60,790 nt of DNA. It comes from RGDT01 sp964630925. Its GTDB lineage: Bacteria; Planctomycetota; Planctomycetia; Gemmatales; Gemmataceae. Within the stretch, counting starts at the first letter, position 1. Every line of letters begins with the position of its first letter. The stretch is from contig CAZVZK010000057.1 in assembly GCA_964630925.1 (NCBI GenBank), positions 1 to 60,790 of the forward strand, read 5' to 3'. The translations under genes and the position numbers were made by a program. The notes under the pieces were generated by a model. It was given only the letters and a program-made list of their open reading frames with translations. It was not told where the DNA came from and searched no databases. Shown here piece by piece: positions 40,078-50,054 of this stretch.

Positions 40078-43000
40078 ATGATCGACGAGACCGCCCGGCG
40101 TATCGAGGCAGCGTGCGACGCCTTCGAGGCCGCCTGGAAGGCCGGCCCGCCCCCGGACATCGACCAGGCCGCGCAGGGCTTCGCCGGGGACGATCGCCAC
40201 GCCCTCCTCCGCGAGCTAGTGGGCCTCGACGCCCATTACCGCCGCGCCGCCGGCCTCCTCCTCCGCCCCGAGGACTACGTCCACCGCTTCCCGACCATCG
40301 ATACCGCCTCCATCCTCGGCCCACCTGCCGACTCCGTCATCGCCGCCGGCACGCCCCCCGCGCCCGCCCGCCTCGGCGAGTACGAGATCCTCGAGGAGAT
40401 CGGCCGCGGCGGCATGGGCGTCGTCTACAAGGCCTTCGACCCCGGCCTCGGCCGGGCCGTAGCCGTCAAGGTCCTGTCCGGCGGCACCCCCGAGCGCTTC
40501 GCCGTCGAGGCCGAGGCCGCCGCCGCCGTCCGCCACCCCGCCGTCGTCGAGGTCTACCGCTGGGGCAATCAGGACGGCGTGCCGTTCCTGGCGATGGAGC
40601 ATTGCCCCGGCGGCTCCCTCGCCGCCCGCCTCGCCGCCGGCCCCCTCTTCCCGCGCGTCGCCGCCGAGGTCGTCCAGTGCCTCGCCCGCGGCCTCCATGC
40701 CGCCCACGAGCGGTCCGTGATCCACCGCGACCTCAAGCCCGCCAACGTCCTCATGGACCACGCCGGCGCCCCGAAGATCGCCGACTTCGGCCTCGCTCGC
40801 CGCATGGAGGCGCCCGGCCTGACCCAGAGCGGCGCCGTCCTCGGCACGCCGCCCTACATGGCCCCCGAGCAGGTGCGCGACAGCCGCTCCGCCGGCCCCC
40901 CCGCCGACGTGTACTCCCTCGGCGCCATCCTCTACGAGTGCCTCACCGGACGCCCACCCTTCCAGGCCGCCACGAGCGCCGAGACGCTGGCCCAGGTCCT
41001 CACCGAGGAGCCGCCCGCCCCGCGCTCCCTCAACCCCGCCGTCCCCCGTGACCTGGAGACCATCGCCCTCAAGTGCCTCGCCAAGGAGCCGCAAAGGAGG
41101 TACGCCTCCGCCGACGCCCTCGCCGACGACCTCCGCCGCTTCCTCGACGGCAAGACCATCGTGGCCCGCCCGGCGGGCTCGGCCGAGAAGGCCGCCCGCT
41201 GGGCGCGGCGCAACCCCCTCGCCGCCGCCCTCGCCGTCCTCGCCCTCCTGGGCGTGGCCGGCATGGCGTGGCAGTGGCGGCTGGCTGTCGCCAACGGCGC
41301 CCTCGCCGAATCCAGACGCGAGGAGGCCGAGGCCGTCAGTGCCGAGCTGCGGCACTCGTTCTACGCGGCCCAGATGAACCTCATCCCCCCGGCCTGGGAG
41401 GCAGGCGACGTGGCCCGCGTCCGCGAGCTGCTCGACGAATTGCGCCCGAAGGAGGGCGAGGAGGACCTGCGCGGCTTCGAGTGGCACTACTGGTGGCGGG
41501 CCTGCCACGCGGGCCGGCTCGTCGCCCGCATCGGGCCGGCCCAGGCAGCGCGGTTCAGCCCCGGTGGCGCCCTCCTCGCTGTCGCCCAGTACCGCGAGGG
41601 GCGCGGCCACGGCCTGTCGGTCATCGACGCGGCCACGGGCGCCGAGCGCCGCTGGCTGCCGTTCGAGATGCCCGAGGGCAGTAGTTTCTACGGCCTCGTG
41701 TGGGACCGGGTCGGCCGCCGCCTCGCCGCCGGCGCATCCGCCTCCAGCATCAACAGGATGCCGCAGGGGCCGACCATGCGCTGGGAGATCCGGGCGTGGG
41801 ACGTGGACACCGGCAAGGTGCTGATGTCGCTGCGGGACGATAGGCATTTCGGCCGCCCGTGCGGCTTCAGCCCGGACGGCTCGCTCCTCGCCGTCACGTC
41901 GATCCGCGGCCCGGCCGGCAGGCCGCCGGAAGGGGCCGCCTCCGCCGTGTGGGACCTGTTGACCGGCAAAACGTTGTTCACCCTGCCGGGGGTGAATATC
42001 CCCGCGGAGCGCCGCGGGCTTACCGCTTTCAGCCCCGACGGGCGGCGTCTGATGGCCGGCATCGGGCCGGGCGAGGGGCAGCCCTTCAAGGGCGCCTCCG
42101 TGCATGTCGCCCGGACCGGCAAGGAGCTGTTCCGGCTGGAGGAGGCGAAGGGCTGGAGCGACGGCGGCTTCGGCCCAGACGGCAAGCGGATCTTCGGCGG
42201 CCTGATGGAGGAAGGCCCGATGGATGAGCCGGCGCCAGCACGAACATCCTACGCCTCGTGGGACGCCCAGACCGGCAAGCGGCTGCGGGCTTACCCGGTG
42301 CGGGCTGGCTACGGCGGGCTGGCGTTGGCGGACGGAGGGCGCGTCCTCATCATCGATTCCGTCCGCCACGACGGGCGGGCGCCGGCGAGCCCGCGCCGCG
42401 AGGTCGCCGCCCTCGACGCCGAGACCGGCAACCCCCTCGCCTCCTTCACCGCCGACCTCAACGCCGCCGTCGAACCGGGGCCGGGCGGGGTGCTGGCCAC
42501 CTACTCCGGCGTCCCCGGCATGGGCGGGCCGTTCGTCCGCTTCTTGGACTACCGCACCGGCGAGACCCTGGAGACCCTCCGCGGGCACGCCGGCAGCGTC
42601 TTCGCCGTCGCCTTCACCTCCGACGGCAAGATCGCCCGTACCGTCTCCGAGGACGGCGACGTGAGGGAGTGGGAGGTCCCCGCCCCCGGCCCGCCGTTCG
42701 ACCGCCAGGCCAGGCCCGGCCTGACCGGATGGAACGACCCCTCCGGCGTCCGCGTCTGGGGCGGCGAGACATCCTGGACGGCCGTGCTGCACGACGGCCT
42801 CGGCGGCATCGCCTTCTCCCGCAAGGTGGACGCGCCCATCACGTCCGCCACGGCCACGCGGGCCAGGGACCGCCTCGTGATGATGGAGGCGTGGGAGAAG
42901 CCGGGGGATCGGCACCTCCTCGTCACCTGCCTCGACACGGTGGCCAACAAGCCCCTGTGGACGCGGTCATTCCCGTTGAGGTCGACGTCGGACGCCGCCA

Positions 43001-43911
43001 CCACCTTCCATCGGCTGGCGGGCCTCAGCGCCGCCCACGTCAGCCCCGACGGCTCACGGGTCGTCGTGGCCTACCCGCTCGGTGGAAAGGACGACCTCTG
43101 CAAGGCGCTCCTCCTCGACGGCAGGACGGGCAAGGACATCGCGCCCCTGGCCGAGGACGCGACCCAACCCTGGTTCGACTTCACCCCTGACGGCTCGCGT
43201 CTCTTGGGGGCCGTGGCGGATGGCGCCGAGGGGCTGCGGCTGTGGGACGCGGGGACGGGCCGGGAGATCTACCGTGTGGAGTGCCCGGCCCAGATGGCCC
43301 CGCGCCAGTTCTCCGCCGACGGCCGCGTCGCGGTCCTCGTCGCGTCCGGGATGGGAGGGGGCGGGGACAGGCCGTTGGCCGAGAGGGAGGGGTGCGTCCG
43401 CGTGGTTCGCGTGGCGGACGGCTCGACGCTCTTCGACAAGCGACGGCTGGGCAACCCCGTCATCGCCCTCAGCCCAGACGGGGAGAGGCTGGCCCTGGCG
43501 TGGGGCCGCATGCCGCAGCACGGCGGCGGGGCCCGGCGACCGGGCAAGGGCCCGCCCCCCGAGGGCCCCGGCGTCTGGGACGTGGCCTCCGGCGAGAAGG
43601 TCTTCGAGCTGCGCGGGCACGCCCCCAACCTGCAGATCCTCCTGTTCAGCCCCGACGGCAAGCGCGTCGTCACACAGGCTCAGATACCGGGAGACGGCCA
43701 GGGCCTGCAGGCCATCGTCTGGCACGCGAAGACGGGGCGCGAGCTGCTGCGCCTGCAATCGCCCGGCTTCGGCGACCTGCGCTTTGACGACGCGGGGACG
43801 CGGCTGGTGGTGACGCCGTGGTGGTCGCCTGCCAGGCCGCGCGAGCGCCCGGTGGTCTGGGACGCCCGCCCCGTGGAGGCCACACGAGAGGAGCGCAGAA
43901 ATGATCGATGA
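40078..43911 (+). CDS. Giant Ser/Thr kinase with outer propeller domains (tandem copy 1)
   Basis: A protein of 1277 residues. An N-terminal stretch (about 1-95, ARRIEAACDAFEAAWKAGP) is shared with the next gene. The kinase (about 101-365) has GRGGMG, K131, HRD D218, DFG and APEQ, all intact. A membrane helix is at about 379-400. Next comes a linker (RHSFYAAQMNLIPPAWEAGD, then LRGFEWHYWWR) common in planctomycete WD40 kinases, then long irregular propeller blades (FSPDGSLLAV, FSPDGRRLMA, LSPDGERLAL, FSPDGKRVVT). ATG 40078 follows CAGGAG. It overlaps the next gene by 11 bases, so the two are co-translated. Confidence 0.93.
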   Translation: MIDETARRIEAACDAFEAAWKAGPPPDIDQAAQGFAGDDRHALLRELVGLDAHYRRAAGLLLRPEDYVHRFPTIDTASILGPPADSVIAAGTPPAPARLGEYEILEEIGRGGMGVVYKAFDPGLGRAVAVKVLSGGTPERFAVEAEAAAAVRHPAVVEVYRWGNQDGVPFLAMEHCPGGSLAARLAAGPLFPRVAAEVVQCLARGLHAAHERSVIHRDLKPANVLMDHAGAPKIADFGLARRMEAPGLTQSGAVLGTPPYMAPEQVRDSRSAGPPADVYSLGAILYECLTGRPPFQAATSAETLAQVLTEEPPAPRSLNPAVPRDLETIALKCLAKEPQRRYASADALADDLRRFLDGKTIVARPAGSAEKAARWARRNPLAAALAVLALLGVAGMAWQWRLAVANGALAESRREEAEAVSAELRHSFYAAQMNLIPPAWEAGDVARVRELLDELRPKEGEEDLRGFEWHYWWRACHAGRLVARIGPAQAARFSPGGALLAVAQYREGRGHGLSVIDAATGAERRWLPFEMPEGSSFYGLVWDRVGRRLAAGASASSINRMPQGPTMRWEIRAWDVDTGKVLMSLRDDRHFGRPCGFSPDGSLLAVTSIRGPAGRPPEGAASAVWDLLTGKTLFTLPGVNIPAERRGLTAFSPDGRRLMAGIGPGEGQPFKGASVHVARTGKELFRLEEAKGWSDGGFGPDGKRIFGGLMEEGPMDEPAPARTSYASWDAQTGKRLRAYPVRAGYGGLALADGGRVLIIDSVRHDGRAPASPRREVAALDAETGNPLASFTADLNAAVEPGPGGVLATYSGVPGMGGPFVRFLDYRTGETLETLRGHAGSVFAVAFTSDGKIARTVSEDGDVREWEVPAPGPPFDRQARPGLTGWNDPSGVRVWGGETSWTAVLHDGLGGIAFSRKVDAPITSATATRARDRLVMMEAWEKPGDRHLLVTCLDTVANKPLWTRSFPLRSTSDAATTFHRLAGLSAAHVSPDGSRVVVAYPLGGKDDLCKALLLDGRTGKDIAPLAEDATQPWFDFTPDGSRLLGAVADGAEGLRLWDAGTGREIYRVECPAQMAPRQFSADGRVAVLVASGMGGGGDRPLAEREGCVRVVRVADGSTLFDKRRLGNPVIALSPDGERLALAWGRMPQHGGGARRPGKGPPPEGPGVWDVASGEKVFELRGHAPNLQILLFSPDGKRVVTQAQIPGDGQGLQAIVWHAKTGRELLRLQSPGFGDLRFDDAGTRLVVTPWWSPARPRERPVVWDARPVEATREERRNDR

Positions 43912-46900
43912 GGCCGCCCGCCGGGCCGAGGCAGCGTGCGACGCCTTCGAGGCCGCGTGGAGCGCCGGCACGCCCCCGGACATCGACCAGGCCGCGGAGG
44001 GCTTCGCCGGGGACGAGCGCCACGCCCTCCTCCGCGAGCTGGTCGGCCTCGACGTCCACTACCGCCGCAAGGCCGGGATGGCCCTCCGGCCGGAGGAGTA
44101 CGCCCAGCGATTCCCCGGCCTGGACACCGCCTCGCTCCACGGCCCCCCCGCCGACTCCGTCCTCGCCGCCGGCACGCCGGCGGAGGGCGGCGCCCCGGCG
44201 TGGGTCGGCGGGTACGAGATCCTCGGCGAGGTCGCCCGCGGGGGGATGGGCGTCGTGTACCGCGCCCGCCAGCCCGGCCTGGGCCGCGTCGTCGCCCTCA
44301 AGATGATCCTGCCCGGCCAACTCGCCGCCGAGGCCGTCCGCCGCTTCCGCACCGAGGCCGAGCACGTCGCCCGCCTCGCCCACGAGGGGATCGTCCCCGT
44401 CTTCGAGGTGGGCGAGCACGAGGGCCGGCCTTACTTCACGATGAAGCTCATCGACGGGGGCGGCCTCGACCCGCGCCGCCTCGCCGACCCCCGCGCCGCC
44501 ACCCGCGTCCTCGCCCTGGCCGCGCGGGCCGTCCACCACGCCCACCAGCACGGCATCATCCACCGCGATCTGAAGCCCGGCAACATCCTGCTGGACGCCG
44601 AGGGCAGGCCGCACGTCACCGACTTCGGCCTCGCCAAGCGGCTGGCGGCCAGCGCCGAGCTGACGCGCACGAACGCCATCGTCGGCACGCCGTGCTACAT
44701 GTCTCCTGAGCAGGCGGCGGGGCAGCCGGCCACGGTGGCGTCCGACGTGTACGGCCTCGGCGCGGTGCTGTACGAGATGCTGGCGGGCCGGCCGCCGTTC
44801 AAGGCGGAGCAGCCCCTGGAGACGCTCCGCCGGGTGCTACACGACGACCCGGAGCCGCCCTCGCGGGCACGCCCCGGCGTGCCGCGTGACCTGGAGGTGA
44901 TCTGCCTAAAGTGCCTCGCCAAGGAACCGGGGCGGAGGTACGGCAGCGCCCTGGAGGTGGCGGAGGACCTGGAGCGCTGGTTGAGCGGCGTGCCCATCGC
45001 GGCCCGTCCGGCGGGGTCGGTGGAGCGGGCCTGGCGGTGGACACGGCGCAACCCCACCCTCGCCGCCCTGGTGCTGGTCGCCCTTTTGGGCGTCGCCGGC
45101 GTCGTCGGGCAGTGGCGGCAGGCGGTGGCGAACGGGTCCCTCGCCGAGGCGAAGCGCAGGGAGGCGGAGGCGGCCAGCGAGGAGCTGCGGCACTCGTTCT
45201 ACGCCGCCCAGATGAACCTCATCCCGCCTGCCTGGGAGGCAGGCGACGTGGTCCGCGTCCGCGAGCTGCTCGATGAATTGCGTCCGAAGGAAGGCGAGGA
45301 GGACCTGCGCGGCTTCGAGTGGCACTATTGGTGGCGGCTGTGCCACTCCAGCCGGCGGACGGTCAAGATCGGGCCCGTGCAAGAGGCCGCCTTCTCCCCC
45401 GACGGCTCACTGCTGGCCGCGTGTAAGCTCGCGTCGGGCAAGGGGCCGGGGGTGTCGATCATCGACGTGACCTCCGGCGAGGAGCGGCGCTGGCTGGCGT
45501 TCGAGCTGCCCGACGGGCACGCCTTCGAGACCGTGATCTGGGACGCCGGCGGCGAGCGGGTCGCCGTCGCCAGCAGGGACACCGCGTTCAGGGAGGGGGG
45601 GCAGAGGAACACGCACGCCCTGCGCGCCTGGCACGTGGGCAGCGGCCGGCCGCTGCTCTCGATTGACGCGAGGCACCAGCTCTCGGCGAGGGGCTTCAGC
45701 CCGGACGGCGGCCTCCTGGCCGTCTTCTCGTCGGGGGCGGACGACATCGGGCTGACGCCGATCCCGTCCGAATGGCATGCCGCAGTCTGGGGCCTGGCGT
45801 CGGGCAAGGAGCTGTTCCGCCTCACGGAGGCACTCGTGCCCCAGGCCGGCGGCGGGCTGTCGGTGTTCAGCCCCGACGGCAAGCGCATCCTCCTGGGCAC
45901 GGGCCTTGGCGACGGCATCCTCAAGGGCAGGGCCTCCGTCCACGACGCCCGCACCGGCAAGGAGCTGTTCCGCCTGCAGGAAGGGGCCGGCGCGCCCGAC
46001 GGCGGCTTCACCCCCGACGGCAAGCGCATCGCCGTCAGCCTGATGACCCCTGGGGAGGGGCCGATGTCGCTGCCCCGCTCGCGGATCGCCATCTCGGACG
46101 GCGCGACGGGCAAGATCCTCCACCGGTTCCGGGAGGGCGTCGTCGGCGGCGGCCTGAGCCTGGCGGACGGCGGCACGAAACTCATCGGCAAGATGCCGGA
46201 GGCCGATCCGGGGAAGCCGAGCCACCCGTCCGGCGTCTGGGAGGTCGACGGCGGGCGGCTCGCGGGCTCCTTCGACACCGAGCCGTATGCCCGCGTGCGG
46301 CCCGGCCGCTGGCCGGTGCTGGCCTCGTTCGTGCACGCCCCCCGGCGCGGCGGCCCCGTCCTGCGGGTGTGGGACCTACGCCGCCCCGGCGAAGGATCGA
46401 CCACCATCAAGGGGCACACGGCCCCGATCCTCGACGCGGCCTTCAGCCGTGACGGCACGCTGTTGCACGGGATCGCGGCGGACGGCGAGCTGAAGACGTG
46501 GGACGCCCCCGGGGCCGAGGCGGCCGTCGAGCAACATGTCGGCGGCTCGATGTGGCCCGATGCGGCCGGAGTGCGTGTCCGGGCGAGGCCCGGCGGCCAA
46601 CTGGTGCTCGAGCTGATCGACGATTCGGGCAAGCGGTGCTTCGGACGCGATAGCGCCGCTTCCGCGGCCGCCGGGTCGGCGTCGGCGGACCGCTCGCGCG
46701 TCGTCATGCTGGAGGCGTGGCTGACGCCGGATGACCCCCACATCCTGGCCACTTGCCTGGAGCCGGCCACGGGCCGCGTCGCCTGGAAGAGGCATCTCCC
46801 CTGCCGGCCGACGAGGGGGCCGAAGGGCACGCCAGGAGGACCCGTCATGATCCCGCGGCACTTCGCCGACTGCCGCCTCAGCGCGGACGGGTCGCGCGTG

Positions 46901-47677
46901 GCCCTACTCGCCCAGGGCCCGCGCGAGGGCGACCCAGCCAAGGCCCTCCTGATCGACGGCAGGACCGGGGAGGAAGTGGCCCTCCCGGACACGCCGGGCG
47001 TCCTGCTGTTCGGCTTCACCCCGGACGGGTCGCGCCTGCTGGGGACGGGCGAGGAGCCGGCGTCCCTGGTGGCATGGGACGCCATGACCGGGCGTGAGCT
47101 TTCCCGCGTGCCGCGCCCGCGCGACATGGTTCCCCAGCGCCTCTCCGCCGACGGGAGGGCCCTGGTTCTGCTGTCATACGGCATCGGCGATGCCCCAGCC
47201 CCGGCGCGCGTCGTCCGGGTGGAGGACGGGGCGACGATCTTCGAGAAGACAGGCCCGGGGAGGCCGCTGGCCGACCTCAGCCCGGATGGGGCGCGGTTGG
47301 CCCTGGCTTGGGCGCCGAGGCGGACGGGGCCGGGACGGGGCCAGCTTTGGGCCGACACTTCGGGGGCCGAGGCGGCCGCCGTGTGGGACGTGGCGACAGG
47401 CGGGCGGGTCTGCACGCTGCGCGGGCACGGCCCGTGGCTGACGGGTATCTTGTTCAGCCCGGACGGCTCGCGGGTGGTGACGACGGCGGGCTCCAACCAC
47501 GGCATGCCAGACGAGGCGGTGATGTGGGACGCCCGCCGGGGCCGCGAGCTGCTCCGGCTGCACTCGCCGGTCATGGGCCTCCCCCGATTCGACGCCGCCG
47601 GGATGCGCCTCCTCATGCCGAGCCGGGGCCTGGGCAGCGGCGTCGCCGTGTGGGACGCCCGCCCCGTGAGGCCGTGA
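43901..47677 (+). CDS. Giant Ser/Thr kinase with outer propeller domains (tandem copy 2)
   Basis: A protein of 1258 residues with the same plan as the upstream gene: N-terminal domain, kinase, membrane helix near 380-400, the linker HSFYAAQMNLIPPAWEAGD and outer propeller blades. The kinase is intact (ALKMI, HRDLKPGNIL, DFGLA, SPEQ), but the first glycine of the loop is Ala (ARGGMG), a change often seen in such kinases. The start lies 11 bases inside the upstream gene. The ECF gene follows after 40 bases. Outer parts of the two copies have diverged more than the kinases, which fits different ligands or partners. Confidence 0.93.
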   Translation: MIDEAARRAEAACDAFEAAWSAGTPPDIDQAAEGFAGDERHALLRELVGLDVHYRRKAGMALRPEEYAQRFPGLDTASLHGPPADSVLAAGTPAEGGAPAWVGGYEILGEVARGGMGVVYRARQPGLGRVVALKMILPGQLAAEAVRRFRTEAEHVARLAHEGIVPVFEVGEHEGRPYFTMKLIDGGGLDPRRLADPRAATRVLALAARAVHHAHQHGIIHRDLKPGNILLDAEGRPHVTDFGLAKRLAASAELTRTNAIVGTPCYMSPEQAAGQPATVASDVYGLGAVLYEMLAGRPPFKAEQPLETLRRVLHDDPEPPSRARPGVPRDLEVICLKCLAKEPGRRYGSALEVAEDLERWLSGVPIAARPAGSVERAWRWTRRNPTLAALVLVALLGVAGVVGQWRQAVANGSLAEAKRREAEAASEELRHSFYAAQMNLIPPAWEAGDVVRVRELLDELRPKEGEEDLRGFEWHYWWRLCHSSRRTVKIGPVQEAAFSPDGSLLAACKLASGKGPGVSIIDVTSGEERRWLAFELPDGHAFETVIWDAGGERVAVASRDTAFREGGQRNTHALRAWHVGSGRPLLSIDARHQLSARGFSPDGGLLAVFSSGADDIGLTPIPSEWHAAVWGLASGKELFRLTEALVPQAGGGLSVFSPDGKRILLGTGLGDGILKGRASVHDARTGKELFRLQEGAGAPDGGFTPDGKRIAVSLMTPGEGPMSLPRSRIAISDGATGKILHRFREGVVGGGLSLADGGTKLIGKMPEADPGKPSHPSGVWEVDGGRLAGSFDTEPYARVRPGRWPVLASFVHAPRRGGPVLRVWDLRRPGEGSTTIKGHTAPILDAAFSRDGTLLHGIAADGELKTWDAPGAEAAVEQHVGGSMWPDAAGVRVRARPGGQLVLELIDDSGKRCFGRDSAASAAAGSASADRSRVVMLEAWLTPDDPHILATCLEPATGRVAWKRHLPCRPTRGPKGTPGGPVMIPRHFADCRLSADGSRVALLAQGPREGDPAKALLIDGRTGEEVALPDTPGVLLFGFTPDGSRLLGTGEEPASLVAWDAMTGRELSRVPRPRDMVPQRLSADGRALVLLSYGIGDAPAPARVVRVEDGATIFEKTGPGRPLADLSPDGARLALAWAPRRTGPGRGQLWADTSGAEAAAVWDVATGGRVCTLRGHGPWLTGILFSPDGSRVVTTAGSNHGMPDEAVMWDARRGRELLRLHSPVMGLPRFDAAGMRLLMPSRGLGSGVAVWDARPVRP

Positions 47678-47717
47678 GAGGCATCGCCGGGTATCATCCT
47701 CCCAGGAGGACGACCCG

Positions 47718-48287
47718 ATGCCCGACGAAGGCTCCGTCAGCATCCTGCTCCAGCAACTGCGGGAAGGCGGGATGGCCGCCGCCGCCGAGCTGTGGCGGCG
47801 CTACTTCGGCCGCCTCGTCGCCCTGGCCCGCACGAAGCTCCACGACGCCCCGCGCCGCGCCGCCGACGAGGAGGACGTCGCCCTCAGCGCCTTCGATAGT
47901 TTCTGCCGCCACGCCGAGGCCGGCCGGTTCCCCGACCTCGACGATCGGGACGGCCTGTGGGCCCTGCTCGTCGTCCTGACGGCCCGCAAGGCCGCCCGCC
48001 TGCGGCGCAACGAGACGCGTCTCAAGCGCGGCGGCGGCGTGATCGCCGACGAATTGCGCGAGGCGATCAGCCGCGAGCCGGGGCCGGAGACGGCCGCCAT
48101 CGCCGCCGAGGAGCACCGGCGGCTGATGGAGGCTTTGGGCGACGACGGGTTGCGCCGTGTGGCCCAGCTCCGGCTGGAGGGCCACGCCGTCGAGGAGATC
48201 GCCGCCCTCGCCGGCTTCGCCCCCCGCTCGATCAAGCGCAAGCTCGCGCTGATCCGCGAGGCGTGGGCGAAGGAGCTGGCGGACTGA
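47718..48287 (+). CDS. ECF-type sigma factor, planctomycete group
   Basis: A protein of 189 residues. It starts SVSILLQQLREGGMAAAAEL, with LWRRYFGRLVALARTKL, the acidic EDVALSAFDSFCRHAE, LVVLTARKAARLRR (region 2) and VAQLRLEGHAVEEIAALAGF with RSIKRKLALIRE (region 4). This fits the PF07638-type ECF factors that accompany planctomycete kinases. AGGAGG precedes the ATG. It is 40 bases after the second giant kinase, so the three genes probably form one signalling operon. No anti-sigma factor is nearby. Confidence 0.9.
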   Translation: MPDEGSVSILLQQLREGGMAAAAELWRRYFGRLVALARTKLHDAPRRAADEEDVALSAFDSFCRHAEAGRFPDLDDRDGLWALLVVLTARKAARLRRNETRLKRGGGVIADELREAISREPGPETAAIAAEEHRRLMEALGDDGLRRVAQLRLEGHAVEEIAALAGFAPRSIKRKLALIREAWAKELAD

Positions 48288-48305
48288 CGCCCCCCACAAA
48301 CGCCG

Positions 48306-48339
48306 CACGCCCCGGCCAGGTCTCCCCGGCCGGGGCGTG
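48306..48339. terminator. Bidirectional stem-loop between convergent genes
   Basis: CACGCCCCGGCC (48306-48317) and GGCCGGGGCGTG (48328-48339) form a perfect 12-bp stem with a 10-base loop, between the ECF gene and the convergent sigma factor gene. There is no T-run, as is common in GC-rich genomes. Confidence 0.7.
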
Positions 48340-48362
48340 GAAGGAACAACGTACACCTCTCA

Positions 48363-50054
48363 TCACCCGACGCTGTCCGGGTCCTCCTTCTCGGCCATCG
48401 TGCGGAGCTTCTTCATCGCGCGGGCGTTGAGCTGCCGCACCCGCTCCTTGGTGATGCCGAACTGCTGGCCGATCTCCTCCAGCGTCATGCCCTTGGCGTG
48501 GCTGTCCAGCCCGGCACGCATCCGGATGATCTCGCGCTCGCGCGGCTCGAGCTTCTCCAGCAGCTTGTTGATGCTCGAGGTCGCCCGCTCCTTGCTGGCC
48601 ACCGCCTCGTGCTCGTCGCTCCGGTTGTCCGGCGCGATTTCGAACACCTCCTCGTGGCCCGTCACGAACCGCTCCCGGCGGTGCTTCTCGTCCGGGATCG
48701 TCCGCGCGAAGTTCTTCATGATCGCCCACGAGGCGTACGTGCTGAACTTGAAGCCCCGGCTCGCGTCGAACTTCTCCACCGCCCGGATCAGCGACATGTT
48801 GCCGTCCGAGAGCAGCTCGAAGAAGTTCTCCGCCTGCCCCGCGTGCCGCTTGGCGATGTTGACCACCAGCCGCATGTTGGCGTTGATCAGCAGGTCCTTG
48901 ACCCGGTTGGCCTCGTCCTGCAGACGCTCGATCTCCTCCAGCGCCGCCGGCTTGACCCGCGACGGGTCGATCAGGCCGGGCTCGCCCAGCTTGCGGCGCA
49001 GGCGCACCGCCAGGAACTTGAGGTAGTTCATCCGGCGGAACTCGTGCGCCTCCTGCTCGCGGTTGAGCAGGGGGTACTCGTAGCACGACGCCAGCTCCGG
49101 CGGCACGTCACGCGGCGCGTGCATGCCCTGACGCCTCTCCTCGTACTCCTCCGCGTCAGGCATCGGCCCGAGGATGGCCTCGTGCCTGGCCGGGACGTGG
49201 AAGTCGGGGTGGTCGATATAATCGAGGGGGGACTCGAGCAGATGCCGGGCCCGCACCTCGTTGATCGCACGATAGACCGAGGTCCGCGTGCGGCTGAATT
49301 TCCTGGCGAGTGTTTCCACGGTCATCCCTCGACGGTAAGAGTGAAAGATCGACTCCTTCGTGGCCGCGTCCAGCGGCCCCGCCACTCCGGGGAACACCGC
49401 CTGCTGGGGGTGCTCCCTGTCGTGATTACGGATCGTGTACCGGATCGTTTCGGGGCTGCGTCCGAGCCGGGCGGCGATCCGCCGGCTCACCTCGGTCAGG
49501 GTGCCCCCGATGTCCTGCGACAACCTTTTCGCCGACCGCAAGATGTCCTCCCGTTCGACTTCGCTGAGCTGGGAGAACTTACCCCCCTTGTCGGCCCGCT
49601 CCCGGTTCTTCGCCAGGAACTGGTCGATCACCGAGGGCTGGAAGCACACCTGACGCCTGCCGCCCCTCGTCACCCGCCGGCCCACCAGCCCGAGCTTCCG
49701 CCAGCGCCGGATCGTCTTGGTCGAGACGTTCAGACGCTTCGCCAGCTCGTCCAGGGTGACCAGCGCCTCCGCCGACCCCTCGTCGCTGACCGGGACCGCG
49801 CCGCCCAGCGCCTCAATGAATAGGGCCAGGTCGTGGCGGAGGTCAACACCGGGGATCAGGAGGTCCGGATACGAATCAGGCCGGTACTCCGTGACACGGA
49901 AGACGACGAACTGGTAGGGGTACGCCCTGCCATCCTCGACCTCCAACAGCAGCTTGCGTGCCCGCTCCATCTGCACCGCCCGCTGTACGGGGGGGGCGAA
50001 ACGGACCTGCTGGTCCGTCAGCTGCATCAGGGCCGGGTTCTTGAAAGCCGCCAC
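48363..50054 (-). CDS. Sigma-70 family RNA polymerase sigma factor with three extra HTH segments
   Basis: A protein of 563 residues. The second half is a sigma-70 core: region 2 (NMRLVVNIAKRHAG, ELLSDGNMSLIRAVEKFD, FKFSTYASWAIMKNFAR) and region 4 (LEPREREIIRMRAGLD, MTLEEIGQQFGITKERVRQL). Ahead of it, where region 1.1 would be, are a MerR-like helix (about 98-130, LDELAKRLNVSTKTIRRWRK) and two further helix-turn-helix-like stretches (about 186-210 and 243-265, TVETLARKFSRTRTSVYRAI). The start is GTG at 50054. It may be a second principal sigma factor able to touch DNA at more sites; this is inference. Confidence 0.92.
   Translation of the reverse strand: MAAFKNPALMQLTDQQVRFAPPVQRAVQMERARKLLLEVEDGRAYPYQFVVFRVTEYRPDSYPDLLIPGVDLRHDLALFIEALGGAVPVSDEGSAEALVTLDELAKRLNVSTKTIRRWRKLGLVGRRVTRGGRRQVCFQPSVIDQFLAKNRERADKGGKFSQLSEVEREDILRSAKRLSQDIGGTLTEVSRRIAARLGRSPETIRYTIRNHDREHPQQAVFPGVAGPLDAATKESIFHSYRRGMTVETLARKFSRTRTSVYRAINEVRARHLLESPLDYIDHPDFHVPARHEAILGPMPDAEEYEERRQGMHAPRDVPPELASCYEYPLLNREQEAHEFRRMNYLKFLAVRLRRKLGEPGLIDPSRVKPAALEEIERLQDEANRVKDLLINANMRLVVNIAKRHAGQAENFFELLSDGNMSLIRAVEKFDASRGFKFSTYASWAIMKNFARTIPDEKHRRERFVTGHEEVFEIAPDNRSDEHEAVASKERATSSINKLLEKLEPREREIIRMRAGLDSHAKGMTLEEIGQQFGITKERVRQLNARAMKKLRTMAEKEDPDSVG

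Noticed and set aside
38799..48287. Restriction-modification or BREX/DISARM-like defence island
   Set aside because: No endonuclease, helicase or phospholipase partner is present; the kinases are membrane WD40 types of the planctomycete signalling kind.
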